The notes: generated by a model from the sequence alone, not told the origin. A stretch of DNA of 9,804 bases from Lachnospiraceae bacterium (GCA_022798035.1 JAAWLS010000063.1:1-9804); one strand, 5' to 3'. Positions 1 to 6,181 are shown, numbered from the stretch's first letter. Translations and numbers: made by a program.

Positions 1-170
1 CAGAGGAGGCGCTGTATCAGGCAGTGGAAGAATTTGCCTATGTCACATACAACCATGTTCGTCCGCACAGCTATAATGGATACCGTACACCTTATCAGGT
101 ACGGACTGCTCCATAACTTGGAAACTAATTTTATTAGCCATACGCGTTACAAAAATGCTTGACCACAACA
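1..170 (+). mobile_element. Right end of an IS3-family insertion sequence
   Basis: The window opens inside an IS element: the tail of a DDE transposase is followed by about 54 noncoding bases. The right boundary is inferred at about 170, because the element would then end in ...ACCACAACA, whose complement begins TGTTGTGGTCAAG; IS3-family ends normally read TG...CA. From 171 on the sequence is recognisably another protein, a peptide-binding protein starting within an NGGQP motif. The left end, the other inverted repeat and any target duplication lie outside the window, so the boundary could be off by up to about 30 bases. Seen: transposase tail and junction. Inferred: exact end. Confidence 0.7.
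3..116 (+). CDS. IS3-family transposase (OrfB/integrase core), C-terminal fragment
   Basis: The last 37 codons of a transposase, entering from the left edge and stopping at TAA 114-116. The peptide contains YNHVRPHSYNGYRTPYQ, the hallmark C-terminal signature of the rve/DDE integrase core of IS3-family OrfB proteins (typically YN..RPH..L.G.TP). In the full protein this region follows the catalytic glutamate of the DDE triad. The family cuts and joins element ends, with OrfB usually made as an OrfAB fusion through a -1 frameshift; none of that upstream part is visible. Whether the element is intact cannot be judged. Family assignment is firm; the subgroup (IS150-like or other) is not. Confidence 0.85.
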   Translation, partial: EEALYQAVEEFAYVTYNHVRPHSYNGYRTPYQVRTAP

Positions 171-826
171 AACGGCGGACAGCCTTACATTGACACTACA
201 GCACATGATGCAAACGTAGAAGAAGCGAAGAAATTATTGGAAGATGCTGGATATCCGGGCGGTGAAGGATTCCCATCTATTACATACTCCACCAACGATG
301 CAGGCTACCACAAAGTAGTTGCTGAGTATCTGCAGAGTCATGGGGCGAGCTTGGCATTGACTGTAAAGTAGATGTCGTAGAGTGGGCAAGCTTCACACCG
401 ATGAGACGTAATGGAGATTACGAAGCATCCCGTAACGGATGGGTAGGAGACTACAGCGACCCGTCCAACATGCTGGATTTGCTTTACTCCACCAACGGCA
501 ACAACGATGGTAAGTTCAGCAATGCTGACTATGATGCAGCCATGGAACTGTCCAGAACTACTCTGGATGCAGAGGAGCGTTCTACAGCTCTTCACCAGGC
601 AGAAGATATTCTGATGAAAGAGGCTGGATGTATTCCGGTTGCTTACTATAATGACTTCTGGTTACAGAGCAGCAAGATTACAGGTTCCTGGCATTCAGCA
701 TACGGCTACTGGCATTTCATGTATGCTGACATTGATGAAAATGCAGGAAACGGCGAAAATGCTGAAGATACAGAAAACGGTGAAAATGCTGAAGATACAG
801 AAAACAGCGAAAACACTGAAGAATAA
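171..826 (+). pseudogene. Truncated, frameshifted family-5 oligopeptide ABC transporter substrate-binding protein (C-terminal part)
   Basis: This is the C-terminal part (about 218 codons of a family usually about 500-600 residues) of an SBP_bac_5/OppA-like extracellular lipoprotein that captures peptides for an ABC importer. Family-like stretches include EEAKKLLEDAGYP, NGWVGDYSDPSN, a FSNADYDAAM region and an IPVAYYNDFWL region before the end. The N-terminal half, with signal peptide and lipobox, is missing because the gene abuts the IS end. The reading frame also breaks: one frame runs to about 338 (...EYLQS) and homology resumes at 341 (WGELGIDCKVD), so one base is missing (or two are extra) around 339-341. 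The body ends with WHFMYADIDE, near the normal family terminus, and is extended by an acidic N/E/D-rich tail of about 27 residues. No permease or ATPase genes are nearby. It is most likely nonfunctional; a sequencing error could explain the frameshift but not the truncation. Confidence 0.8.
749..820 (+). repeat. 27-bp tandem repeat encoding the acidic tail of the binding-protein remnant
   Basis: Two nearly identical 27-bp units (749-775 and 776-802, differing only at the third base of the glycine codon) encode NGENAEDTE twice. A degenerate partial third unit (803-820) encodes NSENTE. The unit length is a multiple of three, so copy number could change without disturbing the frame. The repeat lies beyond the point where family-5 binding proteins normally end. 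Confidence 0.85.
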
Positions 827-844
827 TTTCAGGAATGAAATAGA

Positions 845-877
845 AAACAACCCCCGCGCTTGCTGCGGGGGTTGTTT
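845..877 (+). terminator. Strong hairpin terminator after the binding-protein remnant
   Basis: A perfect 13-bp inverted repeat, AAACAACCCCCGC (845-857) and its complement (865-877), flanks a 7-base loop. The A-rich upstream and T-rich downstream arms pair with each other, so the structure may act in both directions. It starts 18 bases after the TAA of the peptide-binding gene. The T-tract after the stem is short. Confidence 0.85.
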
Positions 878-906
878 GTATACAAATCGCTGCAGCAAAA
901 ATGTGA

Positions 907-935
907 TTGACAAACATATGTTCCTGTCATATAAT
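907..935 (+). promoter_or_regulatory. Consensus sigma-A promoter of the small-protein locus
   Basis: The -35 TTGACA (907-912) and -10 TATAAT (930-935) both match the consensus perfectly and are separated by exactly 17 bases. The predicted transcript start is near 942. An unregulated promoter this strong in front of tiny genes would be surprising; the two LexA-like palindromes overlapping it give a plausible reason, namely tight repression. Confidence 0.85.
911..924. promoter_or_regulatory. LexA/DinR-like operator 1, overlapping the promoter spacer
   Basis: CAAACATATGTTCC matches the Gram-positive SOS box (CGAAC-4-GTTCG, best form CGAACATATGTTCG) at 12 of 14 positions. It overlaps the last two bases of the -35 and runs into the -35/-10 spacer, so a bound repressor would block RNA polymerase. 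The consensus is established for Bacillus LexA; binding here is inferred. Confidence 0.65.
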
Positions 936-946
936 AAACTTGTAAG

Positions 947-960
947 AGAACGAATGTTCT
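947..960. promoter_or_regulatory. LexA/DinR-like operator 2, just downstream of the transcript start
   Basis: AGAACGAATGTTCT is a perfect 5-bp inverted repeat with a 4-base spacer and contains the clostridial LexA core GAAC-4-GTTC. It sits at about +6 to +19 of the predicted transcript. Its centre is 36 bp from the centre of the first box, so the two sites fall within about three and a half helical turns. Confidence 0.65.
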
Positions 961-978
961 CTATGGGAGGGATGTATT

Positions 979-1237
979 GTGGAGTTTAAATCCATACTTT
1001 TAGAAAATAAGGGGAAAGATATTTATATTGAAGTGAAACATATGGATATGACGGGAAGTGATTCTCAAGAATTATGCCGTTAGGTTGTCTGAGAGAAATC
1101 AGTGTATAGACAGGGGTACGATTACCTGTTTTGGTACAGCCATTTTTGAATATGCGAAAGTGATTGTTTACAGACTTTCCCAGATATGTTATGATACCAG
1201 AAGAATCACAACGACAAAGATAATAGAAATGGGATGA
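979..1237 (+). pseudogene. Small hypothetical protein gene under LexA-type control, apparently frameshifted
   Basis: I do not recognise this gene. A GTG at 979 follows GGGAGG (965-970) at good spacing and reads EFKSILLENKGKDIYIEVK, stopping at TAG 1081-1083 after 34 residues. The frame shifted by one base is open from 1052 to TGA 1235-1237 and reads like protein (a NYAVRLSERN region, then TCFGTAIFEYAKVIVYRL). Removing one base from GGGAAG (1053-1058) joins both into a protein of about 85 residues. Frame 1 is open to 1080 and frame 2 is closed upstream by TGA at 1049, so any shift lies between about 1052 and 1080. Alternatives are two overlapping peptides, the second from GTG 1058 with a poorly spaced ribosome site, or deliberate +1 recoding, though I see no classical slippery site. 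Position directly behind the double LexA operator suggests DNA-damage induction. No signal peptide or membrane segment is evident. Confidence 0.5.
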
Positions 1238-1243
1238 GAGAAT

Positions 1244-1354
1244 ATGGTTATATTAATTGGAGGCGTTGTACTGGTTGCAGTGATTATTGCCGTGGTAGCT
1301 TCTGTAGCAGGAGCAGTGGCAGGGGTCGTGGATGAGGACGGCGGAGAAGAATAG
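1244..1354 (+). CDS. 36-residue single-helix membrane peptide, candidate SOS-induced small protein
   Basis: An ATG at 1244 follows a GGGATGAG ribosome-binding sequence (1231-1238) and starts 7 bases after the preceding stop, so it is probably the second gene of the LexA-type operon. The 36-residue product is almost entirely V, I, L, A and G through residue 29 (one transmembrane helix, with GAVAG small-residue packing) and ends in an acidic DEDGGEE tail. There are no lysines, arginines, cysteines or aromatic residues. This resembles, in size and likely regulation only, SOS-induced membrane peptides such as E. coli TisB; sequence homology is not claimed, and TisB carries charges within its helix. 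Alternatives are a division-modulating peptide or an auxiliary of the preceding small protein. A hairpin terminator follows at 1432. Function is unknown; that it is translated is likely but not certain. Confidence 0.6.
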   Translation: MVILIGGVVLVAVIIAVVASVAGAVAGVVDEDGGEE

Positions 1355-1431
1355 CCGCTCCGTGCGTACCATTTTGTAATGATTTGACGCCTAAAACTGG
1401 GAACAGAATGTACATGAAGAGAAACAGGCAG

Positions 1432-1463
1432 CCACTTTTGTAGAAACGCAAAAGTGGTTGTTT
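1432..1463 (+). terminator. Terminator of the small-protein operon
   Basis: A perfect 9-bp stem, CCACTTTTG (1432-1440) and CAAAAGTGG (1449-1457), with an 8-base loop is followed by TTGTTT. It lies 77 bases after the membrane-peptide stop codon, with no gene in between, and separates the accessory locus from the housekeeping cluster. Confidence 0.8.
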
Positions 1464-1567
1464 CGTACTAGCCAAAGGTATGATGTTGTTAAGGCAGCCC
1501 CTTTGGGGTGGAGAATCCGGCAGATGAGATTCTTCCTTATTAATATAGAAGAAATGGAGTGTAGCTT
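1464..1567 (+). other. Leader region of the DUF512 gene with two small hairpins
   Basis: No gene is visible here. There is a short CCCC-TTT-GGGG hairpin (1498-1508) and a second one with arms AGAATC (1512-1517) and GATTCT (1528-1533), followed by AT-rich sequence. A TATGAT (1479-1484) could be a -10 box, but no good -35 sits at the right distance. The ribosome-binding GGAG is at 1556-1559. Control of the downstream cluster cannot be deduced. Confidence 0.35.
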
Positions 1568-2887
1568 TTGAAAGAACATGTCATAGACAGAGTTCAGCCA
1601 GGCAGTATAGCAGAAGGAATGGAGTTAGAGCCCGGAGATGTGCTGCTGTCGGTGAACAATCATGAGATAGAGGATGTATTTGATTATCATTACCATACGA
1701 ATGAGGAATATCTGACTGTTTCCATCCGCAAGAAAAACGGAGAGGAGTGGGAGCTGGAGATTGAGAAAGAGTATGAGGATGATTTGGGGATTGAATTTGA
1801 AAACGGATTGATGGATGATTATAAGTCCTGCCGCAATAAATGCATTTTTTGTTTCATTGACCAGATGCCTCCAGGAATGAGGGAGACCCTTTACTTTAAA
1901 GATGACGACTCACGGCTTTCTTTTCTGCAGGGAAATTATGTTACCCTTACCAACATGAAAGAACATGATTTGGAGCGGATTGTAAAATACAGATTAGGCC
2001 CTATCAATGTATCGGTGCAGAGCACCAATCCGCAGCTGCGCTGTAAAATGCTGAATAATCGTTTTGCAGGAGAAGCGCTGCAAAAGATGGATTTCCTCTA
2101 TGAAAATGGAATTCCTATGAATGGACAGATTGTGCTCTGCAAAGGAATCAATGATGGAGAAGAGCTGAGGAGAACCATTACAGATTTGATGAAGTATATG
2201 CCGGTTCTGGAGAGCGTGTCGGTGGTTCCGGTGGGGCTGAGCAGATACCGGGACGATTTGTACCATCTGGAGCCCTTTACCGGAGAAGATGCAGGGGAAG
2301 TGCTTGCTATGATACATCATTATCAGAAGATATGTATGGAGAAATGCGGGCTGCATTTTGTACATGCCAGCGACGAGTGGTATCTGCTGGCCGGTCAGGA
2401 ACTGCCGCCGGAGGAAAATTACGACGGATATCTTCAGCTGGAAAACGGTGTTGGGATGCTGCGTCTTTTGAGAAGTGAATTTGCGGAAGAACTGGAGCAT
2501 ATCCGGAGGAAAGAGACAGGAGCAGCCTGTGTTTCTGGAAAAATCACAGCGGCGACAGGAATTCTTGCGGCGCCTGCCCTGCAGGAATTGGCAGAAGATT
2601 TTATGGAATTGTTCCCGGAGAGAGAAATACAGGTGATTCCTGTTGTCAATCATTTCTTTGGGGAACAGATTACAGTATCTGGACTGTTGACAGGACAGGA
2701 TATCATTGCCCAGCTGGAGGGCAGAGAGCTGGGAGAGCGCCTGCTTCTGCCATGCAATCTGCTGCGCAGCGGAGAAGATGTGTTTCTGGATGATATCACA
2801 GTTGCGCAAATGGAAAATGCTTTACAAGTAGAGATAGATATTGTAAAATCAAGCGGACAGGATTTAGTACGGGCTTTTATGGGGTAA
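1568..2887 (+). CDS. DUF512 family putative FeS/radical-SAM protein with N-terminal PDZ domain
   Basis: A 439-residue cytoplasmic protein of the COG1625/DUF512 family. A PDZ-like domain occupies about residues 1-65 (VQPGSIAEGMELEPGD). A cysteine cluster CxxxCxxC (C88, C92, C95, in SCRNKCIFCFIDQ) then matches the radical-SAM 4Fe-4S motif. The adjoining MPPGMRETLYFKDDDSRLSF stretch is the family signature. The DUF512 domain fills the C-terminal half. The biochemical role is not established; radical SAM chemistry is inferred from the motif. The start is TTG at 1568, the only initiation codon well spaced (8 bases) from GGAG at 1556-1559, and it places the PDZ domain at the N-terminus as in relatives. 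It lies upstream of der, a conserved arrangement in Clostridia that hints at a role linked to ribosome assembly or translation. The gap to der is 136 bases with no clear promoter. Confidence 0.9.
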   Translation: MKEHVIDRVQPGSIAEGMELEPGDVLLSVNNHEIEDVFDYHYHTNEEYLTVSIRKKNGEEWELEIEKEYEDDLGIEFENGLMDDYKSCRNKCIFCFIDQMPPGMRETLYFKDDDSRLSFLQGNYVTLTNMKEHDLERIVKYRLGPINVSVQSTNPQLRCKMLNNRFAGEALQKMDFLYENGIPMNGQIVLCKGINDGEELRRTITDLMKYMPVLESVSVVPVGLSRYRDDLYHLEPFTGEDAGEVLAMIHHYQKICMEKCGLHFVHASDEWYLLAGQELPPEENYDGYLQLENGVGMLRLLRSEFAEELEHIRRKETGAACVSGKITAATGILAAPALQELAEDFMELFPEREIQVIPVVNHFFGEQITVSGLLTGQDIIAQLEGRELGERLLLPCNLLRSGEDVFLDDITVAQMENALQVEIDIVKSSGQDLVRAFMG

Positions 2888-2901
2888 ACTAAGATAAAGT
2901 C

Positions 2902-2936
2902 AAATATCTGTCTGTGTAAACATGGATATTTTCTTT
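2902..2936 (+). terminator. Weak hairpin between the DUF512 gene and der
   Basis: A 7-bp inverted repeat, AAATATC (2902-2908) and GATATTT (2925-2931), encloses a 16-base loop and is followed by a pyrimidine-rich TCTTT. The stem is all A-T except for one G-C pair, so termination would be leaky at best; it may simply be a processing or attenuation structure within the cluster. Confidence 0.3.
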
Positions 2937-3023
2937 ATTGGCTGCGGGAAGAAACGAGTGTGTATTCTGCCGTTGAAGAGTTTTACTTTTGGAAAAGCAG
3001 AATTATAAGAGTAGGAGAACAGA

Positions 3024-4349
3024 ATGAGTAAACCAGTAGTTGCAGTGGTAGGACGGCCCAATGTAGGGAAATCTACCTTATTTAATGCATTGGCAGGAGA
3101 GCGTATTTCCATTGTACAGGACACGCCGGGAGTTACCAGAGACAGAATTTATGCGGAGGTAACATGGCTGAATATGACGTTTACCTTGATTGATACAGGA
3201 GGAATTGAGCCGGAGAGCAAGGATATTATCTTGTCTCAGATGCGGGAGCAGGCACAGATTGCCATTGATACGGCGGACGTGATTATTTTTATGACAGATG
3301 TGCGGCAGGGATTGGTAGATGCAGATTCCAAAGTTGCGGACATGCTGCGCCGCTCCAAGAAGCCGGTTGTGCTTGTGGTGAATAAGGTAGACAGTTTTGA
3401 AAAATTTATGCCGGACGTCTATGAATTTTATAATCTGGGAATTGGAGACCCGGTTCCCATTTCTTCCGCCTCCAAATTAGGGCTGGGAGATATGCTGGAC
3501 GAGGTGGCGAAGCATTTTCCAAGTTACGGGGAAGAGGAAGAGGAGGATGACAGACCCAGAGTTGCCATTGTAGGCAAACCGAATGTGGGGAAATCTTCCC
3601 TGATTAACCGTCTGGTGGGAGAAGAGCGTGTGATTGTATCTGATATTGCAGGCACTACCAGAGATGCCATTGACACAGAAATCATCTGGCAGGACAGAGA
3701 ATATGTTTTTATTGACACGGCAGGACTGCGGAGGAAAAATAAAATAAAAGAAGAGCTGGAGCGGTTCAGCATTATCCGGGCTGTGACGGCAGTGGAGCGG
3801 GCGGATGTGGTAATTATTGTCATTGATGCCACGGAAGGCGTTACGGAACAGGATGCCAAAATTGCAGGAATTGCCCACGAGCGGGGAAAAGGAATTATCA
3901 TTGCAGTCAACAAATGGGATGCTGTTGAGAAGGATGACAAAACCATTTATAAGCATACCAGCCGGATTCGTGAGATTTTGAGCTTTATGCCTTATGCGGA
4001 GATTCTTTTCATATCGGCCAAGACAGGGCAGCGTACCCAAAAACTGTTTGATATGATAGATATGGTGCTGGAAAATAATTCTATGCGTGTGGCAACAGGA
4101 GTGCTCAATGAAATTATGTCGGAAGCTGTAGCTATGCAGCAGCCGCCTTCCGATAAAGGAAAGCGGTTGAAATTATATTATATTACGCAGGCTGCTGTGA
4201 AGCCTCCTACCTTTGTAATCTTTGTAAATGACAAGAATTTGATGCATTTTTCCTATACCAGATATCTGGAAAACCGTATTCGGGATGCCTTTGGATTCCG
4301 GGGAACTTCACTGAAATTTATCATACGTGAAAGAAAGGAAGATAGATAA
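3024..4349 (+). CDS. der: Ribosome biogenesis GTPase Der (EngA)
   Basis: Der is an essential GTPase that binds the 50S subunit and promotes its late assembly. The 441-residue product has the family's unique tandem GTPase layout. Domain 1 has P-loop GRPNVGKS (10-17), DTGG (57-60) and NKVD (120-123). An acidic linker (about 169-177) leads to domain 2 with P-loop GKPNVGKS (184-191), DTAG (231-234) and NKWD (296-299). A KH-like RNA-binding domain covers about 350-441. All nucleotide-binding motifs are intact and the length is normal. The ATG at 3024 follows AGGAG (3012-3016). The TAA ends one base before the plsY start, so the two are almost certainly translationally coupled. Nothing in the gene looks unusual. 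Confidence 0.98.
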   Translation: MSKPVVAVVGRPNVGKSTLFNALAGERISIVQDTPGVTRDRIYAEVTWLNMTFTLIDTGGIEPESKDIILSQMREQAQIAIDTADVIIFMTDVRQGLVDADSKVADMLRRSKKPVVLVVNKVDSFEKFMPDVYEFYNLGIGDPVPISSASKLGLGDMLDEVAKHFPSYGEEEEEDDRPRVAIVGKPNVGKSSLINRLVGEERVIVSDIAGTTRDAIDTEIIWQDREYVFIDTAGLRRKNKIKEELERFSIIRAVTAVERADVVIIVIDATEGVTEQDAKIAGIAHERGKGIIIAVNKWDAVEKDDKTIYKHTSRIREILSFMPYAEILFISAKTGQRTQKLFDMIDMVLENNSMRVATGVLNEIMSEAVAMQQPPSDKGKRLKLYYITQAAVKPPTFVIFVNDKNLMHFSYTRYLENRIRDAFGFRGTSLKFIIRERKEDR

Positions 4350-4350
4350 G

Positions 4351-5016
4351 ATGATGATAAACAGAGGAATCTGCCTCATAATTGGTTATATTTTTGGACT
4401 ATTTCAGACAGGATTTATCTATGGAAAACTACACCATATTGATATACGGGAATATGGAAGCGGCAATGCCGGGACCACCAACACATTACGCACACTGGGC
4501 TGGAAAGCTGGGCTGATTACTTTTATCGGTGATGCGGGCAAAGCCATTCTGGCGATGCTGGCTGTGTGGTTTTTGTTTCACGGGGATTACCCGGAAGAGG
4601 TGAAAATGCTGGAACTGTATGCCGGGCTGGGAGCAGTTCTGGGACATAATTTTCCTTTTTATTTGAACTTTAAGGGTGGAAAAGGAATCGCCTGTACAGC
4701 GGGGGTTATCATTACGTTTCATCCTCCCATGGCGATTGCCTGCCTGCTGATATTTGTTGTGACAGTTGCTGTGACAAGATATGTGTCTCTGGGTTCTATG
4801 CTGGTTGCCATGTGCTTTTATCTGCAGATAGTTATATTTGCCTCAGAGGGATATCTGAAAATAAGTGAAGAATTGCTGCCGGAAGTCTATATATTGGGAG
4901 GCGCATTCTTTGTGCTGGCTATTTGGCGCCATCGGGAAAATGTAAAACGGCTTCTGAGCAGAACAGAGAATAAATTTTCCATCAAAAATGCAGGAAACAT
5001 GCAGAAGAAAGAATAA
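4351..5016 (+). CDS. plsY: Glycerol-3-phosphate acyltransferase PlsY (acyl-phosphate dependent)
   Basis: PlsY is an integral membrane enzyme that transfers the acyl group of acyl-phosphate (made by PlsX) to glycerol-3-phosphate, giving lysophosphatidate, the first committed step of phospholipid synthesis. The 221-residue product shows YGSGNAGTTNTLR (motif 1, with the conserved serine), GHNFPFYLNFKGGKGIA (motif 2, the phosphate-binding glycine/lysine loop) and the usual C-terminal HRENVKRLLSRTENK. Several hydrophobic segments fit the expected multi-helix fold. I chose ATG 4351, with AAAGGAAG at 4334-4341, because it begins directly before the first membrane helix as in relatives; ATG 4354 is an alternative. 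A longer form from GTG 4327 would overlap der and has no ribosome site. In many Clostridia gpsA follows, making the substrate; here it does not. Confidence 0.96.
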   Translation: MMINRGICLIIGYIFGLFQTGFIYGKLHHIDIREYGSGNAGTTNTLRTLGWKAGLITFIGDAGKAILAMLAVWFLFHGDYPEEVKMLELYAGLGAVLGHNFPFYLNFKGGKGIACTAGVIITFHPPMAIACLLIFVVTVAVTRYVSLGSMLVAMCFYLQIVIFASEGYLKISEELLPEVYILGGAFFVLAIWRHRENVKRLLSRTENKFSIKNAGNMQKKE

Positions 5017-5035
5017 GAGGTAACAGTTCAGCCAG

Positions 5036-5088
5036 CCAAATAAATCGAGGAAAATCGTGCTTGCACGAATTTTATACGATTTATTTGG
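5036..5088. repeat. Large two-part palindrome downstream of plsY, REP/MITE-like
   Basis: A perfect 12-bp outer repeat, CCAAATAAATCG (5036-5047) and its complement (5077-5088), flanks a symmetric 3-by-3 internal loop. The inner stem is AAAATCGTGC (5051-5060) against GCACGAATTTT (5063-5073) with one bulged A. No poly-T run follows, and a true terminator lies 30 bases further on, so this is probably not the transcription end for plsY. The architecture fits a dispersed palindromic repeat or an mRNA 3'-end stabiliser. Confidence 0.65.
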
Positions 5089-5119
5089 GATGAATAGTTA
5101 CAATAAGAGAGAGACAGAC

Positions 5120-5148
5120 AGAGAACCTTGCAGTTTAGGTTCTCTTTT
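5120..5148 (+). terminator. Intrinsic terminator of the DUF512-der-plsY unit
   Basis: A 9-bp perfect stem, AGAGAACCT (5120-5128) and AGGTTCTCT (5137-5145), with an 8-base loop runs directly into TTTTCC. It lies about 100 bases after plsY and before the kinase gene, so the kinase probably has its own promoter; none is convincing in 5149-5205. Confidence 0.88.
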
Positions 5149-5205
5149 CCATCTCACAGGACTTTACTATGGTAAATGGTTTGACAGAAAAATAAGGGAG
5201 ATATT

Positions 5206-6042
5206 TTGAGGGAAGATATTGTTGTTTTAAAGGACAGATACGAAATCAGAGAAAAACTGGGCAAAGGGGGTTCCGCCCAAGTTTACGCTGCATATGACAG
5301 GGAAAAGGAACGAAAGCGGGCCGTCAAGGAAATAAAAAAGAAGAAAGACTCCTTTCAGACGGAACAGATTCGCCGTATGGTACAGAGGGAGACGGAGCTG
5401 ATAAAGAGGCTGCATTACCCTTATTTTCCTGCGGTAGAGGAAGTGATGGAGACGGACGGGGCCTGTTACATTGTGATGGAATACCTGGAGGGAGAGACTT
5501 TGGACAAGACTTTGGAAAGGCTGGGGCCTTTGCCCTGGCAGGAAGTTTTGGGCTGGATGAAAGACCTCTGCCTGATTCTGGGTTATCTTCACGAATGTCA
5601 GCCTCCTGTCATTTACTGTGATATGAAGCCAGGGAATCTTATGCTGCAACCGGACGGCAATCTGCGCTTGATTGATTTCGGGGCAGTGTGGGAATGCGGG
5701 GAAGAAGAGACAGAAGGAAAGGTAAGACTGGGTACCAGAGGATATGCGGCCTCGGAACAGTTTTCTGATTCTGGGAAAATTGACGCCAGGACAGATATCT
5801 ATGGCCTTGGCGCCACGATGTATCATTTGCTGACGGGAAAAGACCCTGGAAAATTTTCCTGCCAGAAGTATTCCATCCGGCATTGGAATTTCCGCCTGCC
5901 CCGAAAATTGGAGAAAATTGTGAAAAAATGCATCAAAATTCGTCCAGAGGAACGGTATCAGTCCTGCAAAGAGCTTTTGGCAGATTTGGAAAACTTTGCA
6001 AATCAAAGAAAGTTGTGGTACAATAATCGAGTTGAAAAATAG
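5206..6042 (+). CDS. Stand-alone cytoplasmic serine/threonine protein kinase
   Basis: A 278-residue eukaryotic-like (Hanks-type) kinase consisting only of a catalytic domain. Visible motifs are the glycine loop LGKGGSAQVY (18-27), ATP-anchoring K41 in AVKE, the catalytic loop YCDMKPGN (catalytic D139, K141, N144), metal-binding D157 in DFG, and a GTRGYAASEQF activation/P+1 segment (176-186). The usual HRD is YCD, which makes it a non-RD-type kinase that may not need activation-loop phosphorylation. There is no transmembrane helix and no PASTA repeat, so it is not a PrkC/PknB-type wall sensor. The TTG start at 5206 follows AAGGGAG (5194-5200). No cognate PP2C phosphatase or FHA protein is in view. 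It stands alone between the plsY terminator and the topoisomerase genes, 146 bases upstream of the latter. All catalytic residues are present, so it should be active; substrates are unknown. Confidence 0.92.
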   Translation: MREDIVVLKDRYEIREKLGKGGSAQVYAAYDREKERKRAVKEIKKKKDSFQTEQIRRMVQRETELIKRLHYPYFPAVEEVMETDGACYIVMEYLEGETLDKTLERLGPLPWQEVLGWMKDLCLILGYLHECQPPVIYCDMKPGNLMLQPDGNLRLIDFGAVWECGEEETEGKVRLGTRGYAASEQFSDSGKIDARTDIYGLGATMYHLLTGKDPGKFSCQKYSIRHWNFRLPRKLEKIVKKCIKIRPEERYQSCKELLADLENFANQRKLWYNNRVEK

Positions 6043-6175
6043 AACATGCATTTGGTGTAATAGTTTAGGCGGCTGAAGTCAAATAGGTTGCTTGGCTCAT
6101 TGCCCGCGGGAATAAATCGGGTTTGCATGAAGTTTAAACAATTTATTTCAGCTTGTGTTTACATAAAGTGTTATT

Positions 6176-6181
6176 GGAGGG
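6176..6181 (+). promoter_or_regulatory. Ribosome binding site that fixes the topoisomerase B-subunit start
   Basis: GGAGGG lies 7 bases before ATG 6189. It decides for this start over the in-frame upstream GTG at 6153, which lacks a ribosome site and would place it inside the coding region. Confidence 0.85.

Noticed and set aside
141..170. Open frame continuing upstream from the binding-protein remnant (YALQK...)
   Set aside because: The resemblance of YAL to the family's region before NGGQP is superficial and the spacing is wrong; an IS terminal repeat ending in CA explains these bases better.
639..989. Plus-strand open frame crossing the binding-protein tail, the terminator and the SOS-type promoter
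   Set aside because: It runs out of frame through the 27-bp repeats and straight through a strong terminator and promoter; the lysine-rich repeat product is an artefact of the frame.
1994..2809. Long open frame on the minus strand (271 codons) inside the DUF512 gene
   Set aside because: It is antisense to a clearly conserved protein, has composition typical of reverse-complement reading, and has no recognisable motif or ribosome site.
2981..3009. Possible promoter TTTTAC-17-TATAAG ahead of der
   Set aside because: The -35 match is poor and the transcript would start inside the ribosome binding region; not supportable.
4327..4350. GTG 4327 as the plsY start
   Set aside because: It overlaps der by 23 bases, has no ribosome-binding sequence, and adds a charged stretch before the normal N-terminus. 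ATG 4351 fits better.
5181..5186. TTGACA before the kinase as a -35 box
   Set aside because: A -10 at 16-18 bases downstream would fall on the kinase start codon and the sequence there is not a -10 box.
5227..6051. Long open frame on the minus strand (274 codons) opposite the kinase
   Set aside because: It mirrors the kinase gene, which has all catalytic motifs; the antisense product has no recognisable domain.
6088..6116. TTGCTT-17-AATAAA as a promoter for the topoisomerase genes
   Set aside because: Only 3 of 6 and 4 of 6 matches; such matches are expected by chance in AT-rich intergenic DNA.
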